From Agromyces archimandritae (lineage in GTDB: Bacteria; Actinomycetota; Actinomycetes; Actinomycetales; Microbacteriaceae): 64,000 nucleotides of DNA. Location of the stretch: positions 1,674,001-1,738,000 of the forward strand of contig NZ_CP071696.1 of NCBI RefSeq assembly GCF_018024495.1. Direction: 5' to 3'. The position numbers and the translations under genes are program-made. Below the pieces are notes generated by a model, which searched no databases, was not told the origin of the DNA, and saw nothing but the letters and a program-made list of their open reading frames with translations. Of the stretch, positions 37,948 to 46,781 are shown in pieces (position 1 is the stretch's first letter; each line of letters starts with the position of its first letter).

Positions 37948-39096
37948 TCAGCGCAGCAGCAGGTTCGGCTGCAGCAGGTAGCGGTAGCTGTCGTTGCCGG
38001 CCTGCTCGCGCGAGGTCTGCGCCGTGATCAGGACGGGTCCGGGCTTGTTCGGGTTCTCGGTCTTCGTGAACGAGACCCGCACGAACTCGGAATGCACGGC
38101 GCCGAGGCCGTCGAGCAGGAACTGCGGCTTCAGCGAGACGACGGTCGCCTCGCCGGTGAGCACCGTGTCGATGGTTTCCTGCGCCTGCGCCTGCTCGCTG
38201 CCGATCGCCTCGAGGGTCAGACCCTCCTCGCCGAAGCTGTAACGGAGGGCCGCTTCGCGTTCGAGCACGAGGGAGACGCGCCGGGTCGCCTCGATGAGCT
38301 CGGCGGTGTTCATGACGGCGTAGTTGTCCACCGTCTCGGGGAAGAGACGGCGAACCGGCGGGAAGTTGCCCTTGATGAGCAGGCTCGTGACGGTCTTCTT
38401 GTCGGCGCTGAAGGCGATGATCGCCCGGTCGTCGCGCTGCGCGATCGTCACCGAGATCGTGCCGGAGTGGCCGAAGGTCTTGCCGATCTCCTGCAGGGTT
38501 CGCGCCGGGACGAGTGCGGTGGTGACCTCTTCGTCGCCGACGCGCCCGCCGTCCCAGTCGATGTCGCGCACGGCGACGCGGTACCGGTCGGTGGCGACCA
38601 TGCTGAGGCGATTGTCGGCGATCTCGAGCTGCACGCCGGTGATCACCGGTGTCACGTCGTCGCGGGAGGCGGCGACGGCCACCTGCGAGACCGCGTCGGC
38701 GAAGGCATCCGCCGGCACGACGCCCGAGGGCTCGCCGATCTCGGGAACCGAGGGGTACTCCTCGACCGGCATCGAGGCAAGGGTGAAGTTCGCCGAACCG
38801 CAGGCGACGGAGATCCTGGATTCCTCGGTCGTGAAACGCACCGGGGCGTTCGGCAGGCGGCTGGCGATCTCGGCGAGAAGTCGGCCGTGGACGAGGATCG
38901 TGCCGGGCTCTTCGACGTCGGCGGCGATTTCGGTCTGCGAGGAGACCTCGTAGTCGAAGGAGGAGAGGACGAGACCGTCCTCGCTCGTGCGGATGAGCAC
39001 GCCGGAGAGGATCGGGAGCGTGGTGCGCTGCGGAAGCAGCTTCACGGCGAAGGAGACGGCCTCGCTGAACACATCGCGATTGACCTGGAACTTCAC
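37948..39096 (-). CDS. dnaN: DNA polymerase III beta subunit (sliding clamp)
   Basis: The 382-residue clamp has three repeated domains and ends in LLQPNLLLR. GTG 39096 begins VKFQVNRDVFSEAV, with GGGAGA six bases upstream. An in-frame ATG at 39162 would add a 22-residue Pro-rich tail and is unlikely. It tethers polymerase III to DNA. It follows dnaA across the origin spacer. Confidence 0.96.
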   Translation of the reverse strand: MKFQVNRDVFSEAVSFAVKLLPQRTTLPILSGVLIRTSEDGLVLSSFDYEVSSQTEIAADVEEPGTILVHGRLLAEIASRLPNAPVRFTTEESRISVACGSANFTLASMPVEEYPSVPEIGEPSGVVPADAFADAVSQVAVAASRDDVTPVITGVQLEIADNRLSMVATDRYRVAVRDIDWDGGRVGDEEVTTALVPARTLQEIGKTFGHSGTISVTIAQRDDRAIIAFSADKKTVTSLLIKGNFPPVRRLFPETVDNYAVMNTAELIEATRRVSLVLEREAALRYSFGEEGLTLEAIGSEQAQAQETIDTVLTGEATVVSLKPQFLLDGLGAVHSEFVRVSFTKTENPNKPGPVLITAQTSREQAGNDSYRYLLQPNLLLR

Positions 39097-39530
39097 GTGA
39101 TCTCCCGTCGCTGAGGTTGGATGCGGCGCTCCAATGCTAGGGCGTGGGCCCGGCCGGCGCACGCTGCGCGCGCCGAAGCCGTCGGCCCTTCGGCGCGAAG
39201 CGCCGGCCGCCGCTTCTCCTGGCTCGGCGCGAGGCGACCGCCTCGGCGACGTTCGACTCGAGGTTGTCGAGCTTCCCTGGTTAACACTTCTCTGTTAACG
39301 GTGTTAACCGGTGTGGAAACTGTGGACAACTTCCTCGAGGCCCGGAATCACGCGGTGTTAACGCGATCGGGCTTGTGGATGCGGTGTGGGAGGACCGGCC
39401 GCGGATGTCGAGGGGCGGTCACCGGCCGAGGCGGTTATTCACAGGCGCTCCCCGCCCGTCAACAGGCCCGCCGGGGTTGCTCGTTAACAATCCACAAGTT
39501 ATCCACATGTGTGAAGTGGGCTCGCGGAGA
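39097..39530. other. dnaA-dnaN intergenic region, probable oriC
   Basis: The 434-bp spacer holds DnaA-box-like sites TTATCCACA (39499-39507, perfect), TTATTCACA (39435-39443) and TGTGGACAA (39321-39329, reverse TTGTCCACA). Weaker matches are at 39313-39321 and about 39489-39497. It also holds five copies of GTTAAC at 39280, 39294, 39303, 39357 and 39483, which make it AT-richer than its surroundings. Actinobacterial origins usually lie here. The left 150 bp is GC-rich without boxes. Confidence 0.8.
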
Positions 39531-40979
39531 TCAGCGGAAGCGGCTCGTCTGCTTGATGCGCGCCGTCAGCTCGGTCACCTGGTTGTAGATCGAACGGCGC
39601 TCCTTCATGAGCTCCGAGATCTTCTTGTTCGCATACATCACCGTGGTGTGGTCGCGATTGCCGAAGAGCTGACCGATCTTCGGCAGCGACAGGCTCGTGA
39701 GCTCCCGGCAGAGATACATCGCGATCTGCCGCGACGTCGCGACCCCCTGCGAACGGCTCGACCCGTACAGATCGTCGACCGTGAGCTTGAAGTACTCGGC
39801 CGTCGCCGTGATGATGTCGACCGGGGCGACCACGTTGTCCTCATCGTCGCTGATGAGGTCCTTCAGCACCGTCTGCACGAGCGCCATGTCGACCGGCGTG
39901 CGGTTCAGGCTCGCGAACGCCGTCACGCGGATCAGCGTGCCTTCGAGCTCGCGGATGTTGCTCGAGACCTTCGTCGCCATGTACTCGAGGATGTCGTCGT
40001 CGACCATCAGGCGATCCGACTGCGCCTTCTTGCGAAGGATCGCGATGCGCGTCTCGAGGTCGGGCGCCTGCACATCGGTGATGAGCCCCCACTCGAAGCG
40101 GCTGCGCATCCGATCCTCGAAGCCCGTCAGATGCTTCGGCGGCACATCGCTCGTGATCACGACCTGCTTGTTGTGGTCGTGCAACTGATTGAAGGTGTGG
40201 AAGAACGCCTCCTGCGTCTCCGCCTTGCCCTGCAGGAACTGGATGTCGTCGATCAGGAGGATGTCGATGTTGCGGTAGCGCTGCTGGAACAGGGCTCCCC
40301 GGTTGTTCGCGATCGAGTTGATGAAGTCGTTCGTGAACTCCTCGCTGGAGACGTACCGGACGCGGATGCCCGGGTACAGGCTCATCGCGTAGTGCCCGAT
40401 CGCATGCAGCAGGTGGGTCTTGCCGAGCCCCGAGTCGCCGTAGATGAACAGCGGGTTGTAGGCCTTGGCCGGCGCCTCGGCGACGGCGACCGCCGCCGCA
40501 TGCGCGAAGCGGTTGGACTGGCCGATGACGAAGTTGTCGAAGGAGTACTTCGGGTTCAGCCTGGAATCGCGCGGCCGGTCGGCACCGGGCGAATCGAACA
40601 TCGACTGCGGCGGAGCCGGAGTTTCGAGGTGCTCCTCGACTGCCGGTTCGGCGACCGGGGCCTGCGGCGCGAAGTGCGGCGCCTCTTCGAGCTCCGGGTT
40701 GACCACCACGTAGAACGATGAGGCGACGGCGGCCTCGTCGCCCTCGGCGGCCGCGGCGCTCGAGACGGCCTGCATCGCCGAGATCAGGGGGACGCGCATC
40801 CGCTGGTTCAGCATGCTCGCCGTGAAATCGTTGGGCACCTCGAGGTAGAAGGTGCCGCCGGCGATCCCCTTCGGCTCTACGAGGTTCAGGAACCCCTGCA
40901 GCATCGGCGTCACGGCCGTGTCTTCCGAAAGGCGTGCGAGCACACCCGCCCAGGTCTCGGAAATGGGCTGTTCCGCCAT
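39531..40979 (-). CDS. dnaA: Chromosomal replication initiator DnaA
   Basis: The 482-residue initiator has domain I (about 1-90), a Pro/Glu linker, AAA+ domain III (Walker A GDSGLGKTHLL, Walker B ILLIDDIQF) and DNA-binding domain IV with GNRDHTTVMYANKKI. ATG 40979 (MAEQPISETW) matches the family start. An in-frame ATG at 41072 is less likely. It initiates replication at the adjacent boxes. Confidence 0.97.
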   Translation of the reverse strand: MAEQPISETWAGVLARLSEDTAVTPMLQGFLNLVEPKGIAGGTFYLEVPNDFTASMLNQRMRVPLISAMQAVSSAAAAEGDEAAVASSFYVVVNPELEEAPHFAPQAPVAEPAVEEHLETPAPPQSMFDSPGADRPRDSRLNPKYSFDNFVIGQSNRFAHAAAVAVAEAPAKAYNPLFIYGDSGLGKTHLLHAIGHYAMSLYPGIRVRYVSSEEFTNDFINSIANNRGALFQQRYRNIDILLIDDIQFLQGKAETQEAFFHTFNQLHDHNKQVVITSDVPPKHLTGFEDRMRSRFEWGLITDVQAPDLETRIAILRKKAQSDRLMVDDDILEYMATKVSSNIRELEGTLIRVTAFASLNRTPVDMALVQTVLKDLISDDEDNVVAPVDIITATAEYFKLTVDDLYGSSRSQGVATSRQIAMYLCRELTSLSLPKIGQLFGNRDHTTVMYANKKISELMKERRSIYNQVTELTARIKQTSRFR

Positions 40980-41260
40980 CGTTCCCCTGTTCCAAGCCAC
41001 GTCACGCCGCTGGTCGATCCCCCGTTCGATGGAGCGAGCCGCGTGAATCCGAATGTTCACCAGGTTATCCACCGCCTGTGAAAAGTCCGCGCGACATGCG
41101 CGGAATTCCGGGCGGAAAGCTGGGGATAACCGGCTTCACACGGTAGTGGACGGGCCGCTCGGCGACAAATACTTCGACCTGAGGTCGAGGCTCTCGGCGT
41201 GTCGGTGCGTCGCGTAGGCTGTGGATCAGGCGATAATCATCGGTTCGATGCCGTCGCGGT
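40980..41260. other. dnaA upstream region with DnaA-box-like sites
   Basis: Between the divergent dnaA and rpmH genes I see TTATCCACC (41065-41073), TGGGGATAA (41121-41129), TGTGAAAAG near 41078 and TGTGGATCA (41220-41228), all one or two mismatches from a DnaA box. These fit DnaA autoregulation or a second origin segment. No coding frame is apparent. Confidence 0.55.
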
Positions 41261-41289
41261 TTGACCGCAGCGGCGCAAAGCCGTAGGTT
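41261..41289 (+). promoter_or_regulatory. rpmH promoter
   Basis: TTGACC (41261-41266) and TAGGTT (41284-41289) are separated by 17 bp, a good housekeeping-sigma match. They lie about 98 bp upstream of rpmH. Confidence 0.7.
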
Positions 41290-41386
41290 TAATCAGTTGA
41301 CCAACGCCTTTTGGGCACCCCAGTTTTCCCCGGGCGGCCGTGTTGCACGCCGTCCGCTGCGGAGATCACAGCGAAAGCAGCAGAGT

Positions 41387-41524
41387 ATGAGCAAGCGTAC
41401 GTTCCAGCCGAACAACCGTCGTCGTGCCAAGAAGCACGGCTTCCGCCTCCGGATGCGCACCCGCGCCGGCCGTGCGATCCTCGCCGCCCGCCGCCGCAAG
41501 GGCCGCACCGAGCTCTCCGCCTGA
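41387..41524 (+). CDS. rpmH: Ribosomal protein L34
   Basis: The 45-residue protein starts [20 protein letters not shown], diagnostic for bL34. It is the first gene of the rpmH-rnpA-yidD-yidC-jag-rsmG cluster, which points away from dnaA. Confidence 0.98.
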   Translation: MSKRTFQPNNRRRAKKHGFRLRMRTRAGRAILAARRRKGRTELSA

Positions 41525-41543
41525 GCGCGCGTGCTCCCCGACG

Positions 41544-41882
41544 GTGCTCGCAAAAGCCAACCGCATCACGAGCGCTGACGACTACCGCGCGCTCGTGCGG
41601 CGCGGCGCGAAGGTCGCCGGTGCGCACACCGTGAGCTACATCCGGCCTCGGGACGAAGGCGAATCCGCCCGATTCGGGTTCATCGTCTCCAAGAAGGTCG
41701 GGAAGGCCGTCGACCGCAATCTCGTGCGGCGACGGCTGAAGGCCGCCTGCCGCGGCATCGTCGACGACGGCACCATCGGGTTCGACGTCGTCGTGCGCGC
41801 ACTGCCGTCGGCGGCGGATGCCGGATGGGATGCCCTCGAAGCTGACATGGCCCGCGTCGTCCGCAAGGCACGGAGCCGGTGA
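41544..41882 (+). CDS. rnpA: Ribonuclease P protein component
   Basis: The 112-residue basic protein helps RNase P mature tRNA 5' ends. VLAKANRITSADDYRALVRRG at the start and KKVGKAVDRNLVRRRLK, the RNR motif, are diagnostic. GTG 41544 is chosen, 19 bp after rpmH. The ribosome site is weak. Confidence 0.94.
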   Translation: MLAKANRITSADDYRALVRRGAKVAGAHTVSYIRPRDEGESARFGFIVSKKVGKAVDRNLVRRRLKAACRGIVDDGTIGFDVVVRALPSAADAGWDALEADMARVVRKARSR

Positions 41883-41883
41883 G

Positions 41884-42294
41884 ATGCCTGCTTTCGTCGC
41901 CGTCGTGCTCCTCCTGCCCCGCAATCTCGTCATCGCGGTGCTCATCGCCTACCGGAAGGTGATCTCGCCCCTCTACGGCGACGTCTGCCGGTACTACCCC
42001 TCCTGCTCGGCATACGGCCTCGGATCCGTGCAGCAGCGCGGGGTCGTCATCGGCGCCGCCCTCGCTGTCTGGCGCATCCTCCGCTGCAACCCGTGGGCCT
42101 CCGGCGGCATCGACGAGGTGCGTTCGCCGGCACGGTTCCGGTACCGGATCACGCGTGCGGGCTTCGTGGCGCCTTCGCGCGGTGTGGATGCCGCTGCGGC
42201 ATCCACACCCGGCTCGCACGCCGGCCATGCCCACGCTTCTGACGTCCGCGCCACGTCGTCGGCCCTCGCCCCCGCACTGTCCCGAAAGGACTGA
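41884..42294 (+). CDS. yidD: Membrane protein insertion efficiency factor YidD
   Basis: The 136-residue protein has the YidD core in residues about 8-75 (IAYRKVISPLYG, CRYYPSCSAYG, RILRCNPWASGGID) with conserved Cys residues. It assists YidC. The C-terminal 60 residues are an Ala/His-rich tail longer than in most YidD proteins. ATG 41884 follows rnpA by one base. Confidence 0.92.
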   Translation: MPAFVAVVLLLPRNLVIAVLIAYRKVISPLYGDVCRYYPSCSAYGLGSVQQRGVVIGAALAVWRILRCNPWASGGIDEVRSPARFRYRITRAGFVAPSRGVDAAAASTPGSHAGHAHASDVRATSSALAPALSRKD

Positions 42295-42303
42295 CCCGCT
42301 TCC

Positions 42304-43254
42304 ATGGACATCATCGGAATCATCCTCTGGCCCATCAAATGGGTCATCGAGCTCATCCTCGTGGCCTTCCACTCGATGTGGACCTTCTTCGGCCTCGATG
42401 CCGACGGCGGCGTCACCTGGGTGCTCTCGATCGTCGGCCTCGTCATCGTCGTCCGGGCCGCGCTCATCCCCGTCTTCGTGCGGCAGATCAAGAACCAGCG
42501 GCGGATGCTCGAGGTCGCCCCGCAGCTGAAGAAGATCCAGGACAAGTACAAGGGAAAGAAGGACCAGTTCTCGCGCGAGGCCATGTCGCGCGAGACGATG
42601 GACCTCTACAAGAAGACCGGCACGAACCCGATGTCTTCGTGCCTGCCTCTGCTCCTGCAGATGCCGATCTTCTTCGGCCTGTTCTCGGTGCTGAACGACG
42701 CCCAGCACGATAAGGCCGGCGTCGGCCTGTTCAGCCAGGAGCTCGCCAACTCCTTCGCGAACTCCGAGTTCTTCGGCGCTCCGCTGAAGTCGACCCTCAT
42801 CAACGCCGTGAACGCCGGCGGCCCCTGGCAGGTCATCGTCATCGCCGTCATCATGATCGTGCTCATGACCGCCTCGCAGTTCTTCACCCAGCTGCAGATC
42901 GTCTCGAAGAACATGTCGCCCGAAACTAAGGCGAGCCCGATGTTCCGCCAGCAGCGCGTGCTGCTCTACCTGCTCCCCTTCGTGTTCCTGTTCTCCGGCG
43001 TCGCGTTCCCCCTCGGTGTCATGTTCTACTGGCTCGTCTCGAACTTCTGGACCATGGGCCAGCAGTTCGTCGTCATCCGGAACATGCCCACGCCCGGCTC
43101 CGACGCGGCGAAGGCCCGCGAGGCCCGCCTGGCCAAGAAGGGCAAGCTGCCAGCCGAAGAGCAGTCGACGATCGTCGTCGAGGAGAAGAAGCCCGTGCAG
43201 CGCCAGCAGCCCGTGAGCAAGTCGCGCTCCAAGAAGCAGCAGAAGAGGAAATGA
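42304..43254 (+). CDS. yidC: Membrane protein insertase YidC
   Basis: The 316-residue insertase has five membrane helices of the Oxa1/YidC core (IVGLVIVVRAALIPVFVRQIKNQRRM, SCLPLLLQMPIFFGLF, LPFVFLFSGVAFPLGVMFYW) and a basic C-terminal tail rich in Lys and Gln that binds ribosomes. It inserts membrane proteins with or without SecYEG. It overlaps jag by 4 bp. Confidence 0.95.
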   Translation: MDIIGIILWPIKWVIELILVAFHSMWTFFGLDADGGVTWVLSIVGLVIVVRAALIPVFVRQIKNQRRMLEVAPQLKKIQDKYKGKKDQFSREAMSRETMDLYKKTGTNPMSSCLPLLLQMPIFFGLFSVLNDAQHDKAGVGLFSQELANSFANSEFFGAPLKSTLINAVNAGGPWQVIVIAVIMIVLMTASQFFTQLQIVSKNMSPETKASPMFRQQRVLLYLLPFVFLFSGVAFPLGVMFYWLVSNFWTMGQQFVVIRNMPTPGSDAAKAREARLAKKGKLPAEEQSTIVVEEKKPVQRQQPVSKSRSKKQQKRK

Positions 43255-43754
43255 CGATGACCGACGTCCAGCCCGAAGCAGAATCCCGATCCCTCAGCCA
43301 GCTCGAGGAAGAGGGTGACATCGCCGCGGATTACATCGAGGAGCTGCTCGACATCTGCGACCTCGACGGCGACATCGACATCGATGCCCGGAACGGCCGC
43401 GCCTACGTCTCGGTCAACGCCGGCGACGGCGCGAACCTCCGCGTACTGTCGAAGCCCGAGACGGTCAGTGCCCTCCAGGAGCTGACGCGCCTGGCCGTGC
43501 AGACCAAGAGCGGCGCGTTCTCGCGGCTCATCCTCGACATCGGGGGTTCGCGCGACGCCCGCCGTTCGGAGCTCGAGATACTCGTGGCCCGCTCGCTCGA
43601 GCGCATCGAGAACGGTGCCGCCGAGGCGGCGCTTCCTCCGATGTCGTCGTACGAGCGCAAGCTCGTGCACGACCTCGTCGCGGAGGGCGGCTTCCACTCC
43701 GAGTCGCGCGGCGAGGGAGCCGAACGGCACACGGTCATCACGCGTTCGGCGTGA
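43251..43754 (+). CDS. jag: KH-R3H RNA-binding protein (Jag/KhpB)
   Basis: The 167-residue protein has a KH domain in the middle (YIEELLDICDLDGDIDIDA, NLRVLSKPETVSALQELTR) and a C-terminal R3H domain (YERKLVHDLVAEGGFHSES). Jag/KhpB binds RNA and influences cell-wall growth. The short Jag-N domain is absent. ATG 43251 overlaps yidC and its stop overlaps rsmG by 4 bp. Confidence 0.9.
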   Translation: MTMTDVQPEAESRSLSQLEEEGDIAADYIEELLDICDLDGDIDIDARNGRAYVSVNAGDGANLRVLSKPETVSALQELTRLAVQTKSGAFSRLILDIGGSRDARRSELEILVARSLERIENGAAEAALPPMSSYERKLVHDLVAEGGFHSESRGEGAERHTVITRSA

Positions 43755-44413
43755 CGGGCGCCATGGACGCCGGCGCCGGCTCCCCCGCGCTCGAGCCGGA
43801 GCCGGCCGCTGCGGCCAGGCTGTTCGGCGAGCGGATCGAGCTCGCGCGCGCGTTCGCCGCGGCGCTCGCCTCGCGGGGCGAGGAGCTCGGCCTGATCGGG
43901 CCGCTCGAGCTGCCGCGTCTGTGGACGAGGCATCTGCTGAACAGCGCACTCGTCGCTCCCCTGCTCCGGCCGGGTCGCGTCGGCGACATCGGCAGCGGTG
44001 CGGGGCTACCCGGGCTCGTGCTGGCCATCGCCCGGCCCGACGTCGACTTCGTGCTCATCGAGCCGATGGAGCGCCGGGTCGCCTGGCTCGAATCCCAGGT
44101 GGAGGAGCTCGGCCTGCGGAACGTGACCGTGCTGCGCGCCCGGGCCGAGGACGCGAAGCTCCGGGGCGAACTCGACCAGGTGACGGCCCGGGCTGTGAGC
44201 GCCCTCCGCACCCTGATCCCGATCACCGCTCCCCTCCTGAAGTCGGGCGGCGAACTCGTGCTCATGAAGGGTGCGAGCGTCGAGAACGAGATCGCAGCGG
44301 CCGAGAAACCCATGCGAAAGTATGGGGTTCGGGATGCCGAGGTGATCGTGCTCGGTGAGGGCATCGTGCCCGACAGCGAGGTCACCCGCGTGTTCCGCGC
44401 GCGCGTCGCGTGA
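43751..44413 (+). CDS. rsmG: 16S rRNA (guanine-527-N7)-methyltransferase RsmG
   Basis: The 220-residue SAM-dependent methyltransferase modifies G527 of 16S rRNA. Motifs include WTRHLLNSALVAPLL, the SAM loop IGSGAGLPGLVLAIARP and the PLLKSGGELVLMKG segment. GTG 43751 overlaps jag by 4 bp. It is the last gene of the cluster. In many actinobacteria parA follows almost directly, but here it is 5.9 kb away. Confidence 0.95.
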   Translation: MTGAMDAGAGSPALEPEPAAAARLFGERIELARAFAAALASRGEELGLIGPLELPRLWTRHLLNSALVAPLLRPGRVGDIGSGAGLPGLVLAIARPDVDFVLIEPMERRVAWLESQVEELGLRNVTVLRARAEDAKLRGELDQVTARAVSALRTLIPITAPLLKSGGELVLMKGASVENEIAAAEKPMRKYGVRDAEVIVLGEGIVPDSEVTRVFRARVA

Positions 44414-44416
44414 CCG

Positions 44417-44931
44417 CTACGCGCTGAGCCGTCCGCGCGGCTTCGGGCCGACGGTCTCGTCTTCGCCCGCGAGCCTGTGGAGATGGTCGGCGATGCGTGC
44501 ACGGAGGGCGTCGTGCTGCGGACCGAGCGCCGTCTCCGGGTCGCTCCAGTTCGTCGGCTCGTACTGCCAGACCGGCTTCGTCACGAGCTCCGGCCTCTCC
44601 CACTCGTGGCGGGGCCAGATGTGCGTGTGAACGAAGGCATCCGTGTTGCCGAGGATCTCGATGTTGATCCGGCGGAAGGCCGGATCGGCCTCACGGCAGG
44701 CGGCCTCGACCGCGGTGGCGAGGAGATCCACATCCGCGAGGTATCGCACGCGCTCGTCTCGCGGCAACTCCGCCAGGGCGCGCGCATGGGATCCTTCGCG
44801 AGGAGCAGGCTGTAACCGGGAAGGAACTGCACGTCCCCGATGACGGCGAATCCGCCGTTCATCTCCGTGAGAACGGTCGGATTCTCCCCGCTCGCGGCCG
44901 AGCGGATGCGGTCTTCTCGCCATGCGGTCAT
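44417..44931 (-). pseudogene. Frameshifted HIT-family hydrolase gene
   Basis: The first 50 residues (MTAWREDRIRSAASGENP to YSLLLAKDPM) read from ATG 44931 in one frame. From about 44790 the match continues in another frame (ALAELPRDERVRYLADVD) through the HIT-like motif VHTHIWPRH to the stop at 44417. One lost base near 44790 explains this. HIT proteins hydrolyse dinucleoside polyphosphates. It is either a recent pseudogene or a sequencing error. Confidence 0.75.
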
Positions 44932-45014
44932 GGGCGCCGACTCTAGCAGGACGCCGGCGGGAGGTCGGCTTTCCTGGGTGAATGCCGCAAGGGATGTTCA
45001 CATGGGAGTGCACC

Positions 45015-45023
45015 TGTGGATAA
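45015..45023. promoter_or_regulatory. Perfect DnaA box sequence
   Basis: TGTGGATAA is the reverse complement of TTATCCACA. It is intergenic, about 5.5 kb right of the dnaA-dnaN spacer. Function is inferred from sequence match only. Confidence 0.45.
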
Positions 45024-45069
45024 CTGCGTTCGGTGCGATTCGCAGGGGGTTCTTCGGGACGCTGAACGG

Positions 45070-45345
45070 TCATGCTGTGGGCTTGTCCTGCACAACCTGG
45101 ATCAGGCGGCCGTCGGGATCCTTGACCCATACGATCAGGAGGCGTCCCAACCACGGCTCGGGCTCCTTCACCGGTCGTGCGCCGAGCTCGAGCAGTCGCC
45201 GGTATCCGGCCGGCGCATCGTCGGTCCAGAGGATGACGGCTGCTCGTTCGCCCTCGGTCACGGGGTCCTGGCCCGAGGCCGATCCGACGTTCTCTTCGCC
45301 ATGCCGCGTGAGGGTTCCCTCTACGAACCCACACCGCGAAAGTCG
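45070..45345 (-). pseudogene. C-terminal fragment of a VOC/glyoxalase-family protein
   Basis: The - strand frame ending at 45070 reads AAVILWTDDAPAGYRRLLEL and then LIVWVKDPDGRLIQVVQDKP, the second half of a vicinal-oxygen-chelate protein with its metal-binding Glu replaced by Gln near the end. The usual N-terminal half is missing. Upstream in-frame sequence (to 45459) does not resemble it and overlaps the next broken gene. Confidence 0.5.
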
Positions 45346-45384
45346 CTGCGTAGACGCACCCGTCACCGCGGCATAGCCTGCGGC

Positions 45385-45681
45385 ATGGGGATGGACGGCG
45401 ATACCTGGTTCGCGATCGCACTCGTGGGCGTCTTCGTTGCGCCCTTCGCGACCTGTCATTGCCGTGGATCATCAGCGCCGAGAAGAAGCGGCAAGCTCGA
45501 AGGGTCCAATCTGGCATGCTCGGAACGTTCGACGATCTCCTCCACCCCGAAGCGCGAGCGGCCAACCTCATCTGGGAAGCCCAAAGAGAACTCCCCGCGC
45601 CGGCATCCCTGCCAGGCGACCGAGACTTCAGCAGCGGCAAGATCCGGATCGGACTCCCGGAGCAGCCTGAACGTTCGAACG
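45385..45681 (+). pseudogene. Broken small membrane-protein gene interrupted by the IS
   Basis: ATG 45385 starts MGMDGDTWFAIALVGVFVAP, a membrane helix. Near 45440-45459 the frame shifts, and LPWIISAEKKRQARRVQSGM then FDDLLHPEARAANLIWEAQ continue the cytosolic tail. The tail runs into the IS at 45682. Skipping the IS and one CTAG copy, the frame continues after the IS (46786) for nine codons to TGA 46808-46810. So it has suffered both a one-base loss and an insertion. The family is not recognised. Confidence 0.55.
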
Positions 45682-46683
45682 CTAGCTGTACTTCCCCGTG
45701 ACGTTGTGAACGCGTTGTGAGGGTGTTTGGCCGCCGATGCCGGTGTGGGGTCTGTGGTGATTGTAGTCATGGAGCCAGGTGTCGTAGGCGGCGGTTCGTT
45801 CGGCTTCGCTGGTGTAGGGCTTCGCGTAGGCCCATTCGGCGGCGAGGGTTCGGTTGAACCGTTCGACTTTGCCGTTGGTCTGGGGCCGGTAGGGCTTGGT
45901 CCACTTGTGCTTCACGTTCTCGCCGAGGGCGTCGGCGAAGGCGTGGGAGCGGTAGCAGGCACCGTTGTCGGTCATCACCGCGGTCACTGTCACCCCGAGG
46001 CCGGTGAAGAACGCGTTCGCGCGGTTCCAGAACCCGGCGGCGGTCTCTTTGCGTTCGTCGTCGAGGATCTCCGAGTACGCGACCCGTGAGTAGTCGTCCA
46101 CGGCGTGGTGCAGGTAGCGGTAGCCGCGTGAACCTGCCGCGCCGGCCCGGGCGGCTTTGTCGCGGGCGAGGCCAGCGTGGCGGTCCTGGGCGGACCCGCG
46201 GCCGTGGACGCGCCAGCCGCCGCCGTCGGGGATCCGGCCTTGCTTCTTGATGTCCACATGCACCAACTGGCCCGGTTTGGCGACTTCGTAACGCACCGGC
46301 TTGGGCTTGCGGACGGGCAGCCCTGTGGCCTGGTCGATGTTCGCCAGCTTCGGCATCCGATACCGTGCGAGCACCCGGCCGACCGTGGAACGGTGCAGCC
46401 CCAGGTGATACGCGATCCGGTGCGGCCCCCACCGACGGACGAACCGCAACGCGAGGATTCGCCGTTCTGTCTTGCGCGGCAGCCGGCCCGGTGACGAGTG
46501 AGGCCTCGAACTACGGTCGGTCAGCGGCAGGCCGGCGCGGTACCGGCGAGCCCACCGAGATGCCGTCGCCGGCGAACACTGAAAGCGTTCGGCCGCACGG
46601 CGGACAGTCCAACCGTCATCGACGATCAGAACGGCAAGACGTCGACGCCCCTCCGGCGTCAAGGGCGCGTTAGCGTGAGTCAC
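45682..46683 (-). CDS. IS481-family DDE transposase
   Basis: The 333-residue transposase has an N-terminal helix-turn-helix (VRRAAERFQCSPATASRWARRYR) and an integrase core with catalytic Asp in AVDDYSRVAYSE, Asp in VMTDNGACYRS and Glu in TNGKVERFNRTL. GTG 46683 follows GGAGGT by four bases. The stop codon TAG (45684-45682) is supplied by the CTAG target duplication rather than by the element itself. Confidence 0.9.
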   Translation of the reverse strand: MTHANAPLTPEGRRRLAVLIVDDGWTVRRAAERFQCSPATASRWARRYRAGLPLTDRSSRPHSSPGRLPRKTERRILALRFVRRWGPHRIAYHLGLHRSTVGRVLARYRMPKLANIDQATGLPVRKPKPVRYEVAKPGQLVHVDIKKQGRIPDGGGWRVHGRGSAQDRHAGLARDKAARAGAAGSRGYRYLHHAVDDYSRVAYSEILDDERKETAAGFWNRANAFFTGLGVTVTAVMTDNGACYRSHAFADALGENVKHKWTKPYRPQTNGKVERFNRTLAAEWAYAKPYTSEAERTAAYDTWLHDYNHHRPHTGIGGQTPSQRVHNVTGKYS

Positions 46684-46781
46684 GAAGACCTCCGTGGTCA
46701 GGACGGTGAGTGTGGTAACCCACATCCTGCCCCGGAGGTCTTCACTACCTCAGCCGTTCACAACCTGTCAGGGAAGTACAG
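45686..46781 (-). mobile_element. IS481-family insertion sequence, 1096 bp
   Basis: Both ends read inward CTGTACTTCCC, a six-base variable segment, then GTTGTGAACG, making 27-bp inverted repeats. CTAG at 45682-45685 and 46782-46785 is the direct target duplication, which fits the NCTAGN target preference described for IS481. It encodes one DDE transposase. The reading frame looks intact, so it may be active. Confidence 0.88.

Noticed and set aside
45456..45770. Frame of 104 codons on the - strand overlapping the IS left end
   Set aside because: It crosses the IS boundary and overlaps the better supported broken membrane-protein gene on the other strand.
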